This document shows positions 1 through 7,588 of a stretch of DNA of 9,007 nt, in pieces (within the stretch, counting starts at the first letter, position 1; every line of letters begins with the position of its first letter). The notes under the pieces were generated by a model. The model searched no databases, had not been told where the DNA came from, and saw only the letters and a program-made list of their open reading frames with translations. Source of the stretch: Deltaproteobacteria bacterium (GTDB taxonomy: Bacteria > Desulfobacterota > DSM-4660 > Desulfatiglandales > Desulfatiglandaceae). Location: the NCBI GenBank assembly GCA_021159825.1, contig JAGHDR010000330.1, forward strand, positions 1-9,007. The letters are read 5' to 3'. A program made the translations under genes and the position numbers.

Positions 1-1
1 A

Positions 2-40
2 AACTGGATGACCGATCTTAAAATACCTCAAAAACTGTGA
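2..40 (+). other. possible 3' tail of an upstream gene
   Basis: One frame is open from the window edge to a TGA at 38-40 and reads NWMTDLKIPQKL. It could be the C-terminus of a gene lying outside the window, or an accidental short open frame. Nothing else supports it. The AT-rich stretch from 41 to 105 contains no convincing promoter or terminator. Confidence 0.2.
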
Positions 41-105
41 AACTTTAGATATTTAATAATATTAAAAGCTGAGAGCCAAGGGATCATGTTCGCTTTACAG
101 CGTTA

Positions 106-117
106 TCTCAATTGAGA
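106..117. promoter_or_regulatory. 12-bp perfect palindrome before the first gene
   Basis: The sequence TCTCAATTGAGA is a perfect 12-bp palindrome ending nine bases before the GTG start at 127. Its right half (TGAGA, continuing into G118) is also the only Shine-Dalgarno-like stretch for that gene. A protein bound here, or a small RNA stem, could block translation or transcription. That role is inference: short palindromes also occur by chance. Confidence 0.3.
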
Positions 118-126
118 GTTTGAACC

Positions 127-840
127 GTGTCAAAACCAAACAGCCCCTATCAAAAATATATCTACTGGTTGACCCAAGACCAGGAGTCACAACTGGATGC
201 CAACTTTGAAATCCGGAATATCAAATTGAAACACGCCAAAGGAATTGTCTGCACCCCCCTTGACAGGATCAATAAAATTACAAGTGTTGCGCCCGAAGTC
301 TGGGATGAGACCTGTGTCAGACAAGGCAGTTGGTATCGAACCTCCGATAAAAACAGCTTGTACCTGGTCATCAGCTCATTTGAACTGGAAAACTTTGAAA
401 CCCAAAAAGCAGCTGTGATCACCGAGTCCGATTTTGTGCTCCCACAACCGGCATCTCTGACGAAAAAACAGCTTCTCTTTGAGGATCCCCGCCTTCAGGA
501 GAAAATGCCCGCTCGGTGGCGGCATGTGGATGAAATGGAAAAGAGAATATATCTGAGATGGGCGAAAAGACTGGGTTCTTCGGTACAGGACTATGATCAA
601 CTCTACATGACCCATACCGCCAACCACGCCAATTTCATAACGCCTAAATTTTTCATTGAAACGTCTGAGAGCATCGTTCCCTATTCCATCGACAAAAGTG
701 CCCACTTATGTTCCTGCTGCGTGGAACTGTTTCAGGTTTTGGGGAGTGAATTCAAAAAAAAGCTGGTGGCCCCCTGTCCCGGAGCCACCATATTTGCACG
801 CTTGAAGCCGAATCGATACCTGCTGGTGGAAAAGCCTTGA
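127..840 (+). CDS. conserved-type hypothetical protein with C-terminal Cys cluster
   Basis: I cannot assign a function to this 237-residue protein. It has no signal peptide or membrane segment and is probably cytoplasmic. The most distinctive part is the C-terminus: His193, Cys195, Cys197 and Cys198 (HLCSCC), then Cys217 in a PCPG turn 18 residues later. This spacing suggests a bound metal or a redox-active thiol site. Two further cysteines (42 and 63) lie in the N-terminal half, and the middle (about 115-150) is charged and rich in Arg and Trp. The start is a GTG with a weak GAGAG ribosome site eight bases upstream; no better in-frame start was seen. It stands alone before the EF-G gene, which has its own promoter. 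The long frame and protein-like composition make it very likely real. I have an uncertain impression of similar proteins in Desulfobacterales. Confidence 0.8.
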   Translation: MSKPNSPYQKYIYWLTQDQESQLDANFEIRNIKLKHAKGIVCTPLDRINKITSVAPEVWDETCVRQGSWYRTSDKNSLYLVISSFELENFETQKAAVITESDFVLPQPASLTKKQLLFEDPRLQEKMPARWRHVDEMEKRIYLRWAKRLGSSVQDYDQLYMTHTANHANFITPKFFIETSESIVPYSIDKSAHLCSCCVELFQVLGSEFKKKLVAPCPGATIFARLKPNRYLLVEKP

Positions 841-865
841 GGTCAAATCCTAACAATCTTATGTC

Positions 866-894
866 TTGACACCTGAACCCATATCCCTTAGATT
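866..894 (+). promoter_or_regulatory. sigma70-type promoter for the EF-G gene
   Basis: A perfect -35 box TTGACA (866-871) is followed after 17 bases by TAGATT (889-894), which matches four of six -10 consensus bases. Transcription would begin near 901, leaving a leader of about 60 bases before the ATG at 963. Its position just after the stop of the upstream gene suggests that the EF-G gene is transcribed on its own. Confidence 0.6.
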
Positions 895-962
895 TTTGCT
901 CGTATCATGTGGGGCTGGTCTGTGTGCTTGCCCACTAACGCCTATGAAGGGTCATCATATCC

Positions 963-2999
963 ATGCCGACACCACAAACAAAGAAACTGAGCAAAACCCG
1001 GAATCTGGGCATTATCGCCCATATCGACGCGGGTAAAACCACTGTAACGGAACGGGTCCTTTTCTATTCCGGTCGTGTCCATAAAATGGGCGAAGTGCAT
1101 GATGGTGAAGCCACCATGGACTGGATGGTGGAAGAAAAGGAACGGGGCATTACCATTACTTCGGCGGTTACCTCCTGCGATTGGCGCGGGCATGCCATCA
1201 ACATTATTGACACGCCGGGACACGTGGACTTCACCATCGAAGTCGAGCGCTCTTTGCGTGTGCTGGATGGGGCTATCGGTGTCTTTTGTGCTGTGGGCGG
1301 CGTGGAACCGCAATCCGAAACGGTCTGGCGTCAGGCAGATCGCTATCGAGTACCGAAAATTGCCTTTATTAACAAGCTGGACCGAGTGGGTGCTGATTTT
1401 TATAGGGCCGTGGACATGATAGAGGCGCGGCTTGATGCAACCCCCCTGATCCTTCAGATCCCTTGGGGAGCAGAAGATCAGTTCAATGGTGTCATCGATC
1501 TCATCGAGATGGAGGCCATTTTGTGGGAAGATGACACCCTTGGCGCGCAATACCGCACCACGCCCATTCCTGAAGAGATGGCCGAAGAAGCTTCCGGATA
1601 TCGGGAGAGGCTCCTCGAAACCATGGCAGATAATGATGACGGGATAATGGAAAAATACCTTTCCGAGGAAGAAATCCCTGTTCAGGAACTGAAAGAAGCC
1701 ATTCGAAATGCCACCATAAAAATGGCCCTGGTACCCATTTTCTGCGGCACAGCACTGCGAAACAAAGGCGTTCAACCCCTTTTGGATGGTATTGTGGATT
1801 ACCTTCCCTCACCCCTGGATGTCCCTCCCATTGCGGGAATCCATCCCGGCACCGGCAAGACGGAAACACGCCCGGCCAAGCCTGGAGGGCCCCTCTCGGC
1901 CCTGGCATTTAAAGTGATGATGGATCAGGGCAGAAAAATGACGTACCTCCGGATCTACTCGGGGACCTTGAAAGCCGGGGAAACGGTTTTTAATCCCGGG
2001 AAAAACATCAAAGAAAAACCGGCACGGCTATTGAAAATGCATTCCAACAAACGGGAACGCATCGATGATGTGTCAGCCGGGGATATTGTGGCGGCAATGG
2101 GTCTAAAAATCACGACCACCGGCGACACGCTCTGTACGGAAAATGATCCAATCCTGCTTGAACCTATCCGGATTAACGAGCCGGTCATTAGTGTGGCGGT
2201 AGAACCCAAAAAAGTTCAAGGCTATGACAAGCTTTTGGAAGCGCTTAAGAAACTGTCCGACGAAGATCCCACATTCAAAACCAAAATAGATGAAGAAACG
2301 GGCCAAACCCTCATTTCAGGTATGGGTGAATTGCATCTGGAAATCCTGACGGGAAGGCTTAAGCGGGAATTTTCCGTTGAAATCAACCAGGGGAAACCCC
2401 AGGTCGTTTATCGGGAAACTATCACCGCACCATCAATCCAGGAGGAAATATTCCAGAGAGAACTGGGCGGTCAACAGCACTTTGCAGGGGTTCAAGTCGA
2501 AATATCGCCGCTTAAAAGAGGCTCCGGGAATAAATTTGTAAACCAATGCGAAGCAGAGGAGCTTACCGAAGAATGTCTTGAGGCGATCCGTCAAGGCACC
2601 CATGAAGCTGAAGGGGGCGGTTCCCTGAGGGGTTATCCGGTTGTTGACGTCAGGACAACCCTTTTAAACGTTCAAGCGAAAGAGACTTCCGATGCCATGG
2701 CGTTCAGGGTTGCCGCCAACATGGCCTTCAAGCAAGCCTTCTTAAAAGCGGAACCCATTCTTCTTGAACCAATTATGAAAACGGAAGTGCTGGTGCCCGA
2801 AGCGTTTACCGGGGATGTGATCGGCGATCTGAATGCCCGCAAAGGAAAAATCTCCCAGATTGTTAGCAAGGGATCAACTCAGGTCCTGACCGCCAATGTT
2901 CCCCTGTCGAAAATGTTTGGTTACTCCACAGCCCTGCGGTCCGCTTCCCAGGGAAGGGGAACTTTTTCCATGCAGTTCAGTCACTACGACCAGTCGTAG
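963..2999 (+). CDS. fusA: elongation factor G paralogue
   Basis: This is a ribosomal translocation-type GTPase of 678 residues, slightly short of the usual 690-705. The G domain is complete: G1 AHIDAGKT (19-26), switch I RGITIT (61-66), G3 DTPGH (83-87), G4 NKLD (137-140) and G5 CGTA (261-264). Domains II and III follow, then domain IV (about 490-610), and a domain V ending in the typical [10 protein letters not shown] region. Domain IV is divergent. The usual KQxGGxGQYG stretch reads [14 protein letters not shown] (497-510), and the tip loop (567-578) is one residue short and has no histidine, where canonical EF-G has YHDVDSSE. The gene is not beside rpsL, rpsG or tuf, so it is probably a second EF-G, such as the specialised spd-type (spirochaete/planctomycete/delta) translocation or recycling factors. 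Which subtype is not settled. GAAGGG (946-951) is a ribosome site 11 bases before the ATG. The symbol refers to the family. Confidence 0.95.
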   Translation: MPTPQTKKLSKTRNLGIIAHIDAGKTTVTERVLFYSGRVHKMGEVHDGEATMDWMVEEKERGITITSAVTSCDWRGHAINIIDTPGHVDFTIEVERSLRVLDGAIGVFCAVGGVEPQSETVWRQADRYRVPKIAFINKLDRVGADFYRAVDMIEARLDATPLILQIPWGAEDQFNGVIDLIEMEAILWEDDTLGAQYRTTPIPEEMAEEASGYRERLLETMADNDDGIMEKYLSEEEIPVQELKEAIRNATIKMALVPIFCGTALRNKGVQPLLDGIVDYLPSPLDVPPIAGIHPGTGKTETRPAKPGGPLSALAFKVMMDQGRKMTYLRIYSGTLKAGETVFNPGKNIKEKPARLLKMHSNKRERIDDVSAGDIVAAMGLKITTTGDTLCTENDPILLEPIRINEPVISVAVEPKKVQGYDKLLEALKKLSDEDPTFKTKIDEETGQTLISGMGELHLEILTGRLKREFSVEINQGKPQVVYRETITAPSIQEEIFQRELGGQQHFAGVQVEISPLKRGSGNKFVNQCEAEELTEECLEAIRQGTHEAEGGGSLRGYPVVDVRTTLLNVQAKETSDAMAFRVAANMAFKQAFLKAEPILLEPIMKTEVLVPEAFTGDVIGDLNARKGKISQIVSKGSTQVLTANVPLSKMFGYSTALRSASQGRGTFSMQFSHYDQS

Positions 3000-3000
3000 T
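2983..3000. repeat. inverted repeat at the convergent EF-G/gspB 3' ends
   Basis: ACTACGAC (2983-2990) and GTCGTAGT (2993-3000) form an 8-bp perfect inverted repeat with a 2-base centre, or a 7-bp stem with a 4-base loop. It spans the EF-G stop codon (2997-2999) and lies eight bases past the gspB stop. It is placed where a bidirectional terminator would be useful, but no clean T-run follows on either strand, so termination is doubtful. Confidence 0.4.
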
Positions 3001-3007
3001 CCACTTT

Positions 3008-3850
3008 TCACTTTCTTTTGACCTCAAGCAGCGCTTTCCCTTTCCCGTAATCGATGATAACCCCATAAGACGTGATTTCCACCAGTCGAAAACTGCTCTC
3101 CCCAATGGTATCCCCTTCTCTGTAGCCCTGCATATTGATAAAAACCCGACGCTCCGGCGGGTTGGGGGAATACATGTGGACATTGATTTCCAATGGACCC
3201 AAAACGGATTGTATTTCTTCGGGGAGGTTGTCAAACAGGGGTAGGGTTTTCTTTGGCTGCGCTTCGGGAAGGACTTCCACGCCGGCCGTTGAACGCTTTT
3301 CGGTGCTCCTTAACACCATGGATTTCTTGACCGGTTCCGGAACCGGTTTTGGGACCACAATATCTTTCTTTAGCGGAGGAGCAGCAGCGGTTAATTCGGA
3401 CGTTCTTTCGCGGGGTAGGTTAATGTAACTGGGCGTCCGTTTGGCCTTTTTTGGTGTTTCCATCTGCTTTTTCTCAGCAGAGGGAGCAGGCGGGGTTGTA
3501 TCCTTGACGGTTTTCACAGCCACCGATAAGGGTTTGGACGGGTCTTTGGGCAGCGACCGCTTCGCCTGCGTCGATGCCGTCCCGGCCATCGTAGCATGGG
3601 TTGCTTTAGCGGCGTTGGCCAGGGCAGGCTTCGGTGCTTTGTCTTTGAGATTGTCCTCGGAGGGCTCTTTCGGCCAGAATATGATGGCCACCGCCACGAA
3701 AATAACCAGAAAAGCACTACCCGCCCAGAACCACGGATGGGTCTTGCGGCGGTTCAGACGTTCTTCCTGGTAAATGACACTCAAATCGGGGGCCTTTTCC
3801 AGTTTTCGCTCCCGTTCAGCGCGTTTCAGGGCGTCTAGAATCAATGACAT
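3008..3850 (-). CDS. gspB: type II secretion system assembly protein GspB/ExeB
   Basis: A bitopic inner-membrane protein of 280 residues that partners GspA/ExeA. In systems studied, the pair interacts with peptidoglycan so the secretin can assemble in the outer membrane. The N-terminus MSLILDALKRAERERK is the family signature. A membrane segment lies at about 40-59 (WFWAGS to IIFWP). Next comes a long Lys/Pro/Ala-rich periplasmic linker (about 61-205), and then the C-terminal T2SSB domain (about 208-280), starting LPLFDNLPEEIQ and containing VFINMQGYREGD. The start ATG has AAAGG (3862-3858 on the minus strand) seven bases upstream. It lies downstream of gspA on the same strand, the usual order, and is probably co-transcribed. 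The spacer between them carries a repeat hairpin that ends next to this ribosome site. No other gsp genes are in the window. Confidence 0.9.
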   Translation of the reverse strand: MSLILDALKRAERERKLEKAPDLSVIYQEERLNRRKTHPWFWAGSAFLVIFVAVAIIFWPKEPSEDNLKDKAPKPALANAAKATHATMAGTASTQAKRSLPKDPSKPLSVAVKTVKDTTPPAPSAEKKQMETPKKAKRTPSYINLPRERTSELTAAAPPLKKDIVVPKPVPEPVKKSMVLRSTEKRSTAGVEVLPEAQPKKTLPLFDNLPEEIQSVLGPLEINVHMYSPNPPERRVFINMQGYREGDTIGESSFRLVEITSYGVIIDYGKGKALLEVKRK

Positions 3851-3861
3851 GTGGATACCTT

Positions 3862-3896
3862 TATCAGTTGTCAGTTATCAGTTGTCAGTTGTCAGT
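3862..3896. repeat. five tandem heptamers (TATCAGT/TGTCAGT)
   Basis: Five consecutive 7-base units read TATCAGT, TGTCAGT, TATCAGT, TGTCAGT, TGTCAGT. Related units in the opposite orientation (ACTGATA, ACTGACA, ACTAGCA, ACTGCTC) follow at 3913-3940. All lie in the gspA-gspB spacer, and the array abuts the gspB ribosome site. Heptamer arrays of this type give the impression of a dispersed genomic repeat family, but one window cannot show that. Confidence 0.85.
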
Positions 3897-3929
3897 AAAA
3901 GCATAGCTGAAAACTGATAACTGACAACT
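3866..3929. repeat. 18-bp inverted repeat in the gspA-gspB spacer
   Basis: AGTTGTCAGTTATCAGTT (3866-3883) is the exact reverse complement of 3912-3929, with a 28-base loop between. In the gspA-gspB transcript this would fold into a stable stem whose 3' arm ends three bases before the gspB AAAGG site. Because the arms are made of heptamers, the stem can also pair in registers shifted by 7 or 14 bases. It could stabilise or attenuate the messenger, or hide the ribosome site. No T-run follows, so it is not a classical terminator. Confidence 0.8.
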
Positions 3930-3940
3930 AGCAACTGCTC

Positions 3941-5566
3941 CTAGGGGGTCTCACGTTCCGCTTTCGTTAGCTGAATCAGGGTCTGCTCTCCCACAATGCC
4001 GTCCGCTTCCACAGCATAAGACCTTTGAAAATTCATGACCCGCATCTCCAGAATATCGTCAAAAACAGCCTTTTCCATGCCATCCGACACATCGCTCACG
4101 CCCTCTATGCGGTTCAGCTGCGCCTTCAGCCAGCGCACATCGGGACCCGAATCCCCTTTCTTGAGGATTGCACTTTTGATGGGCGGCGGTTTCCAGATCA
4201 AGGTGAAGTCCCCGAACCAGAAAGGGTCCAAATCGTTTTTGGACAGGGAGAGTTGGCTTTCCCCGAAATCCAAGAGCACCGCCTGGTCCTTGATCTGCAT
4301 GGCAGCGACATAGTGCCTGCGCCCCCGGTCATCGATCAGTTCCAGAACCGCCGGCCGATTCAGGTGTTTGAGGGTGGTCCAGTTACCCCTGTCGCTGTAG
4401 CAGCGATAACCGACGCTGGGCGCCCATTCACAAACACTCCTGCTCGACATGGCCGGTTCATCTGTGTTTGGAATGGCCAACCCCCAGTACTTCAACAGAG
4501 ATTGGAAGGCGTTTTGCATATGGGTATGGGTTTTTTCCCCGTAAAACACGTCATCAATGGTTCCGAGGGCTTTTCCAGCTTTCTCATGAACGGTTCTCAC
4601 CACCGGTTTTGTGGCGGTTTTGCTCGAATCCTCCTGCCATTGCGCCCACCATTGGCCAGGGTTCGGATTCTGAAAGAAAAGCCATCCCACCCCCAGGAGA
4701 ACCGGAAACAGCAGCGCCAACAACCACCCCGTGACGCCTGGGCTCCGCATAAGGGTTTTTTTCCCCATAACTTCAGCGGCGGCCCTGCGGGCCAGGCGCC
4801 TGTTAACAACCGAACGTTTCCTGCCGTAGGCGCCGAGTAGCGCTCGATCGGAGATGGTATTGATCAGCCGGGGAACGCCACCGGACAACCGGTGTATGAG
4901 ATGGAGCGTACTTCGCGTAAAGAGTGGGCGTTTACACCCTGCCACCTCAAGGCGATGTTCGATGTAGGCGGCGGTTTCTTCAATTGAGAGGGGCGTGAGA
5001 TGGTAGCGGGCCGTAATCCGTTGCCCCAACTGGCGTAATTCCGGTTGGGCCATCATGCCCTGGAGTTCCGGCTGGCCGATTAGAAGAATCTGCAGCAGCT
5101 TCCGGGTGGTGGTTTCCAGGTTGGTCAGCAATCGAACCTGTTCCAATACATCGGTGCTGAGATTCTGAGCTTCATCAATAATCACCACCGTCCATTGCCC
5201 TTTGGCATGGATTTCCAGCAGGTGACGATTCAAGTGGTCAATGAGTACCTTGAGGCTTTTTGCGGGTGTCGGATAGGAAACTTTCAATTCGTCACAGAGA
5301 GACGCCACCAGTTCCAGGGAAGTCTGCTTGGGATTCAAGACCAGCGCAACTTCAACCCCCTCGGGCACCTGTTCCAGCAGGCTGCGGCACAAGGTGGTCT
5401 TCCCCGTTCCCACTTCGCCGGTCAGCAATACAAACCCGCCCTTTTCGCCCATGCCGAACAGCAGATGGGCCAGGGCCTCCCGATGGCGCTGGCTCATGAA
5501 GAGGAACCGGGGATCAGGGGTCAGGTCAAAAGGATTCTCGGTAAGCCCGAAATATGAAAGATACAT
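3941..5566 (-). CDS. gspA: type II secretion ATPase GspA/ExeA with peptidoglycan-binding domain
   Basis: A 541-residue inner-membrane ATPase that works with GspB to open or reorganise peptidoglycan for secretin assembly. The family opening MYLSYFGLTENPF is followed by an AAA+ domain with Walker A GEVGTGKT (50-57), Walker B VVIIDE (127-132), sensor region LLIGQPEL (161-168), a likely arginine finger in GQRI (181-184) and SGGVPR (228-233). A membrane segment lies at about 280-298. The periplasmic part holds a C39-peptidase-like region containing NRPAVLEL and ending in an IWKPP motif, then a PG_binding_1 domain (about 468-537, LKKGDSGPDVRWLKAQL to DGIVGEQTL). I chose the ATG at 5566 because homologues begin at MYLSYFGL and GGAAAG precedes it. 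A TTG at 5602 would add 12 residues but has no ribosome site. The gene diverges from moaA and lies upstream of gspB. I saw no confident promoter for it in 5567-5710. Confidence 0.93.
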   Translation of the reverse strand: MYLSYFGLTENPFDLTPDPRFLFMSQRHREALAHLLFGMGEKGGFVLLTGEVGTGKTTLCRSLLEQVPEGVEVALVLNPKQTSLELVASLCDELKVSYPTPAKSLKVLIDHLNRHLLEIHAKGQWTVVIIDEAQNLSTDVLEQVRLLTNLETTTRKLLQILLIGQPELQGMMAQPELRQLGQRITARYHLTPLSIEETAAYIEHRLEVAGCKRPLFTRSTLHLIHRLSGGVPRLINTISDRALLGAYGRKRSVVNRRLARRAAAEVMGKKTLMRSPGVTGWLLALLFPVLLGVGWLFFQNPNPGQWWAQWQEDSSKTATKPVVRTVHEKAGKALGTIDDVFYGEKTHTHMQNAFQSLLKYWGLAIPNTDEPAMSSRSVCEWAPSVGYRCYSDRGNWTTLKHLNRPAVLELIDDRGRRHYVAAMQIKDQAVLLDFGESQLSLSKNDLDPFWFGDFTLIWKPPPIKSAILKKGDSGPDVRWLKAQLNRIEGVSDVSDGMEKAVFDDILEMRVMNFQRSYAVEADGIVGEQTLIQLTKAERETP

Positions 5567-5710
5567 GGCTTTCCAATCACTTTCGCGTAAGCGCTTTGAC
5601 AATCATCAATGTGGGTATTGCACTTGACTCAGCGCCGCTACTTTGATATGGATAACAGCGCTTGGATGAAAACATAATAATGTGCCTGCGAAACATATCC
5701 TAAACAAGAA

Positions 5711-6721
5711 ATGATTTCAATGGAAACCAAACGCCACTGCTTAATCGATCACTATGGAAGACGCCTTAATTATCTTCGCATCTCCATCACGGACCGATGC
5801 AACCTTCGATGCCTCTACTGCATGCCGCCCAAGGGCCTTGAAAAATTGCGTCACGAGGACATTCTGACCTATGAAGAAATTCTTCGCCTGGCCCGCATCG
5901 CCGCCCGTCTGGGTGTGGATAAGATCCGTTTGACCGGAGGTGAGCCCCTTGTAAGAAAGGATTTCCCCTATTTGCTGCCTGAGTTGATATCCATACCCGG
6001 ACTCAAAGATGTGTCCATCACCACCAATGGGATCTATCTGAAAGAACACTTGGAAAACATCCGCTCAGCCGGCATGAAACGGATCAACATCAGCCTTGAC
6101 AGCCTTAAGAGGGAGCGGTATCGACAGATTACCGGCTTTGACGGTTTTGATCGCGTCCGGGAGGCCATTCAACTGGCGCTCAAAATGGATTTTCATCCCA
6201 TCAAAATCAATATGGTCGTCCTCAAAGGCATCAATGACGATGAGGTGGCTGATTTTGCCCGGCTGTCCGTGCGCTATCCTTTTCATGTGAGGTTCATTGA
6301 ATATATGCCCAGCGGCCTTTTTTTCCATAATGAGCCTTTGCATTATGTATCAAACACCGTTATCCGGGAGAGGTTTGAAGCCATAGGCCCACTGATCCAG
6401 CTTCCCAGGAAGGCCATTGACGGCCCCACGGTGCGTTACCGGTTTGAAAGTGCTTTGGGGGAGATCGGTTTTATCAGCCCGCTGACCCATCATTTCTGTC
6501 AGGAATGTAACCGCCTGAGGCTTACCCCTAAAGGACATTTGAGACCCTGCCTGCTTTCCGATCAGGAACTGGATTTAAAGGGGCCCATGAGGGCAGGGGC
6601 CACGGACCGTGATCTGGAAAAGATTTTTGCAGAGGCGGCTGCCCATAAACCCCGCGCTCACCATTTAAATTCGGAGGATGAAATATCCCTCGAAGGACGT
6701 ATGTCAGCCATCGGGGGGTAG
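5711..6721 (+). CDS. moaA: GTP 3',8-cyclase MoaA (molybdenum cofactor synthesis)
   Basis: A cytoplasmic radical-SAM enzyme of 336 residues, normal for the family. With MoaC it turns GTP into cyclic pyranopterin monophosphate, the first step of molybdenum cofactor synthesis. The N-terminal iron-sulfur site is CNLRCLYC (Cys30, Cys34, Cys37), preceded by the typical LRISITDR. The LTGGEPLVR motif of the SAM-binding barrel is present. The second cluster is CX2CX13C (Cys263, Cys266, Cys280), with the GTP-contacting RLRL arginines at 268 and 270. The protein ends in the conserved Gly-Gly (MSAIGG). All key residues are intact. An ATG at 5720 is an alternative start; neither has a strong ribosome site. 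No other moa, mob or moe gene is beside it. CATAAT (5673-5678) resembles a -10 box but lacks a good -35. Such organisms need the cofactor for enzymes like formate dehydrogenase. Confidence 0.97.
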   Translation: MISMETKRHCLIDHYGRRLNYLRISITDRCNLRCLYCMPPKGLEKLRHEDILTYEEILRLARIAARLGVDKIRLTGGEPLVRKDFPYLLPELISIPGLKDVSITTNGIYLKEHLENIRSAGMKRINISLDSLKRERYRQITGFDGFDRVREAIQLALKMDFHPIKINMVVLKGINDDEVADFARLSVRYPFHVRFIEYMPSGLFFHNEPLHYVSNTVIRERFEAIGPLIQLPRKAIDGPTVRYRFESALGEIGFISPLTHHFCQECNRLRLTPKGHLRPCLLSDQELDLKGPMRAGATDRDLEKIFAEAAAHKPRAHHLNSEDEISLEGRMSAIGG

Positions 6722-6751
6722 CGGAATTATGAAGGCTGCTGTTCGGGGACG

Positions 6752-7588
6752 TTAGGCCAGCAGATTCCGTGCGTTCAATCCCATGATCCGGTCCATCTGA
6801 TCAGTGGTAAGTCCTGCAGCTTCCATCTCCTTGAAGTACCGCTGTGGCTTTAAAAGCGGGTAGTCGCTACCAAACAGTATTTTATCAAAACCCACCACTT
6901 CACCAGCAATTCGATACATTTCCGGACGGTATAAAAATGGTGATGCGGCTGTGTCGAACCACACGTTTTCAAGCACCTTTACCACTTCTTTTTTCATCAA
7001 GGCATAAAATAGAAGCCCTCCGCCCCAGTGGGCCAGGATGATGCGGTTTTCCGGATAGGTTTTTACGAAATCATAAATCTGGCGAAGGGTATTGGGTGTT
7101 TTTCCGGGATATTGATGCCCTACCGGTTCATTGGTGTGAAGCATAAAAAGGCCATCCCGCTCTAAACATGTGGCCATGACCGGTTCAAGGGTTTGAACTA
7201 CCGCTGCGGTTATGCCGTCGCCGTAAACAGCCAGTTCTCCTACCCCCGAGAGTCCTAGATCAAAACACCTTTCCGCCTCCCTCGCCCCTGTGGGCGAAAA
7301 AGGGGAGAAACAAGCCAGGCCCACCAGTCGATCAGGATACCGGTTTACGGCCTCAATCACATAATCGTTATTCAGCTTGAAATAGTCGGTATTTTCCCAG
7401 GGAAAACCAAACACAACGGATTTTTGAACATCTGCTTCGTCCATTGCCGAAATCAGGTCCCCGGCGCCCACCAGCCTGGCCTGGGGCGAATTGTAAAGGG
7501 TTTTAAAGGCTTCTTCGCCTTTAAGAAAATCCTCCCGGTTCTCTCGGATACGGGGAGGAAAAATGTGGGTATGGAAATCAATGATCAT
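6752..7588 (-). CDS. amidohydrolase-superfamily metal-dependent hydrolase
   Basis: A 278-residue TIM-barrel enzyme of the Amidohydro_2 (PF04909) type, whose members are hydrolases or non-oxidative decarboxylases of small molecules. Likely metal ligands and catalytic residues are visible: DFHTH (His6, His8), His151 in LHTNEP, His187 in LAHWGGG and Asp242 in LFGSDYP. Glu118 in GVGEL may also take part. The ending RIMGLNARNLLA is typical of the family. There is no signal peptide, so it is probably cytoplasmic. The ATG at 7588 is preceded by GGAGG seven bases upstream; an upstream in-frame TTG (7612) is less likely. It stands alone, converging on moaA across a 30-base gap with no visible terminator. 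The substrate cannot be deduced from the sequence or its neighbours. Confidence 0.92.
   Translation of the reverse strand: MIIDFHTHIFPPRIRENREDFLKGEEAFKTLYNSPQARLVGAGDLISAMDEADVQKSVVFGFPWENTDYFKLNNDYVIEAVNRYPDRLVGLACFSPFSPTGAREAERCFDLGLSGVGELAVYGDGITAAVVQTLEPVMATCLERDGLFMLHTNEPVGHQYPGKTPNTLRQIYDFVKTYPENRIILAHWGGGLLFYALMKKEVVKVLENVWFDTAASPFLYRPEMYRIAGEVVGFDKILFGSDYPLLKPQRYFKEMEAAGLTTDQMDRIMGLNARNLLA

Noticed and set aside
942..1775. Long minus-strand open frame of 277 codons opposite the EF-G gene
   Set aside because: It is antisense to conserved GTPase domain codons and its translation has no recognisable protein features; it is a shadow of the EF-G frame.
3862..3940. Repeats between gspA and gspB as a CRISPR array
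   Set aside because: Units are 7 bases, contiguous and without spacers, with inverted copies alongside; there are no cas genes nearby.
4025..4840. Plus-strand open frame of 271 codons opposite gspA
   Set aside because: It lies wholly antisense to the conserved periplasmic and membrane part of GspA and shows no motif of its own.
5567..5602. TTG start adding 12 residues to GspA
   Set aside because: It has no ribosome site, and the family begins at the MYLSYFGL motif, which has its own ATG and a GGAAAG before it.
5624..5652. TTGACT, 17 bases, TATGGA as a moaA promoter
   Set aside because: The -10 matches only three of six consensus bases, and other equally weak combinations occur in the same gap.
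5603..5710. Possible molybdenum cofactor riboswitch upstream of moaA
   Set aside because: The 108-base gap to the gspA frame is short, and I saw no multi-stem structure of the Moco-RNA type. A covariance-model search would settle it.
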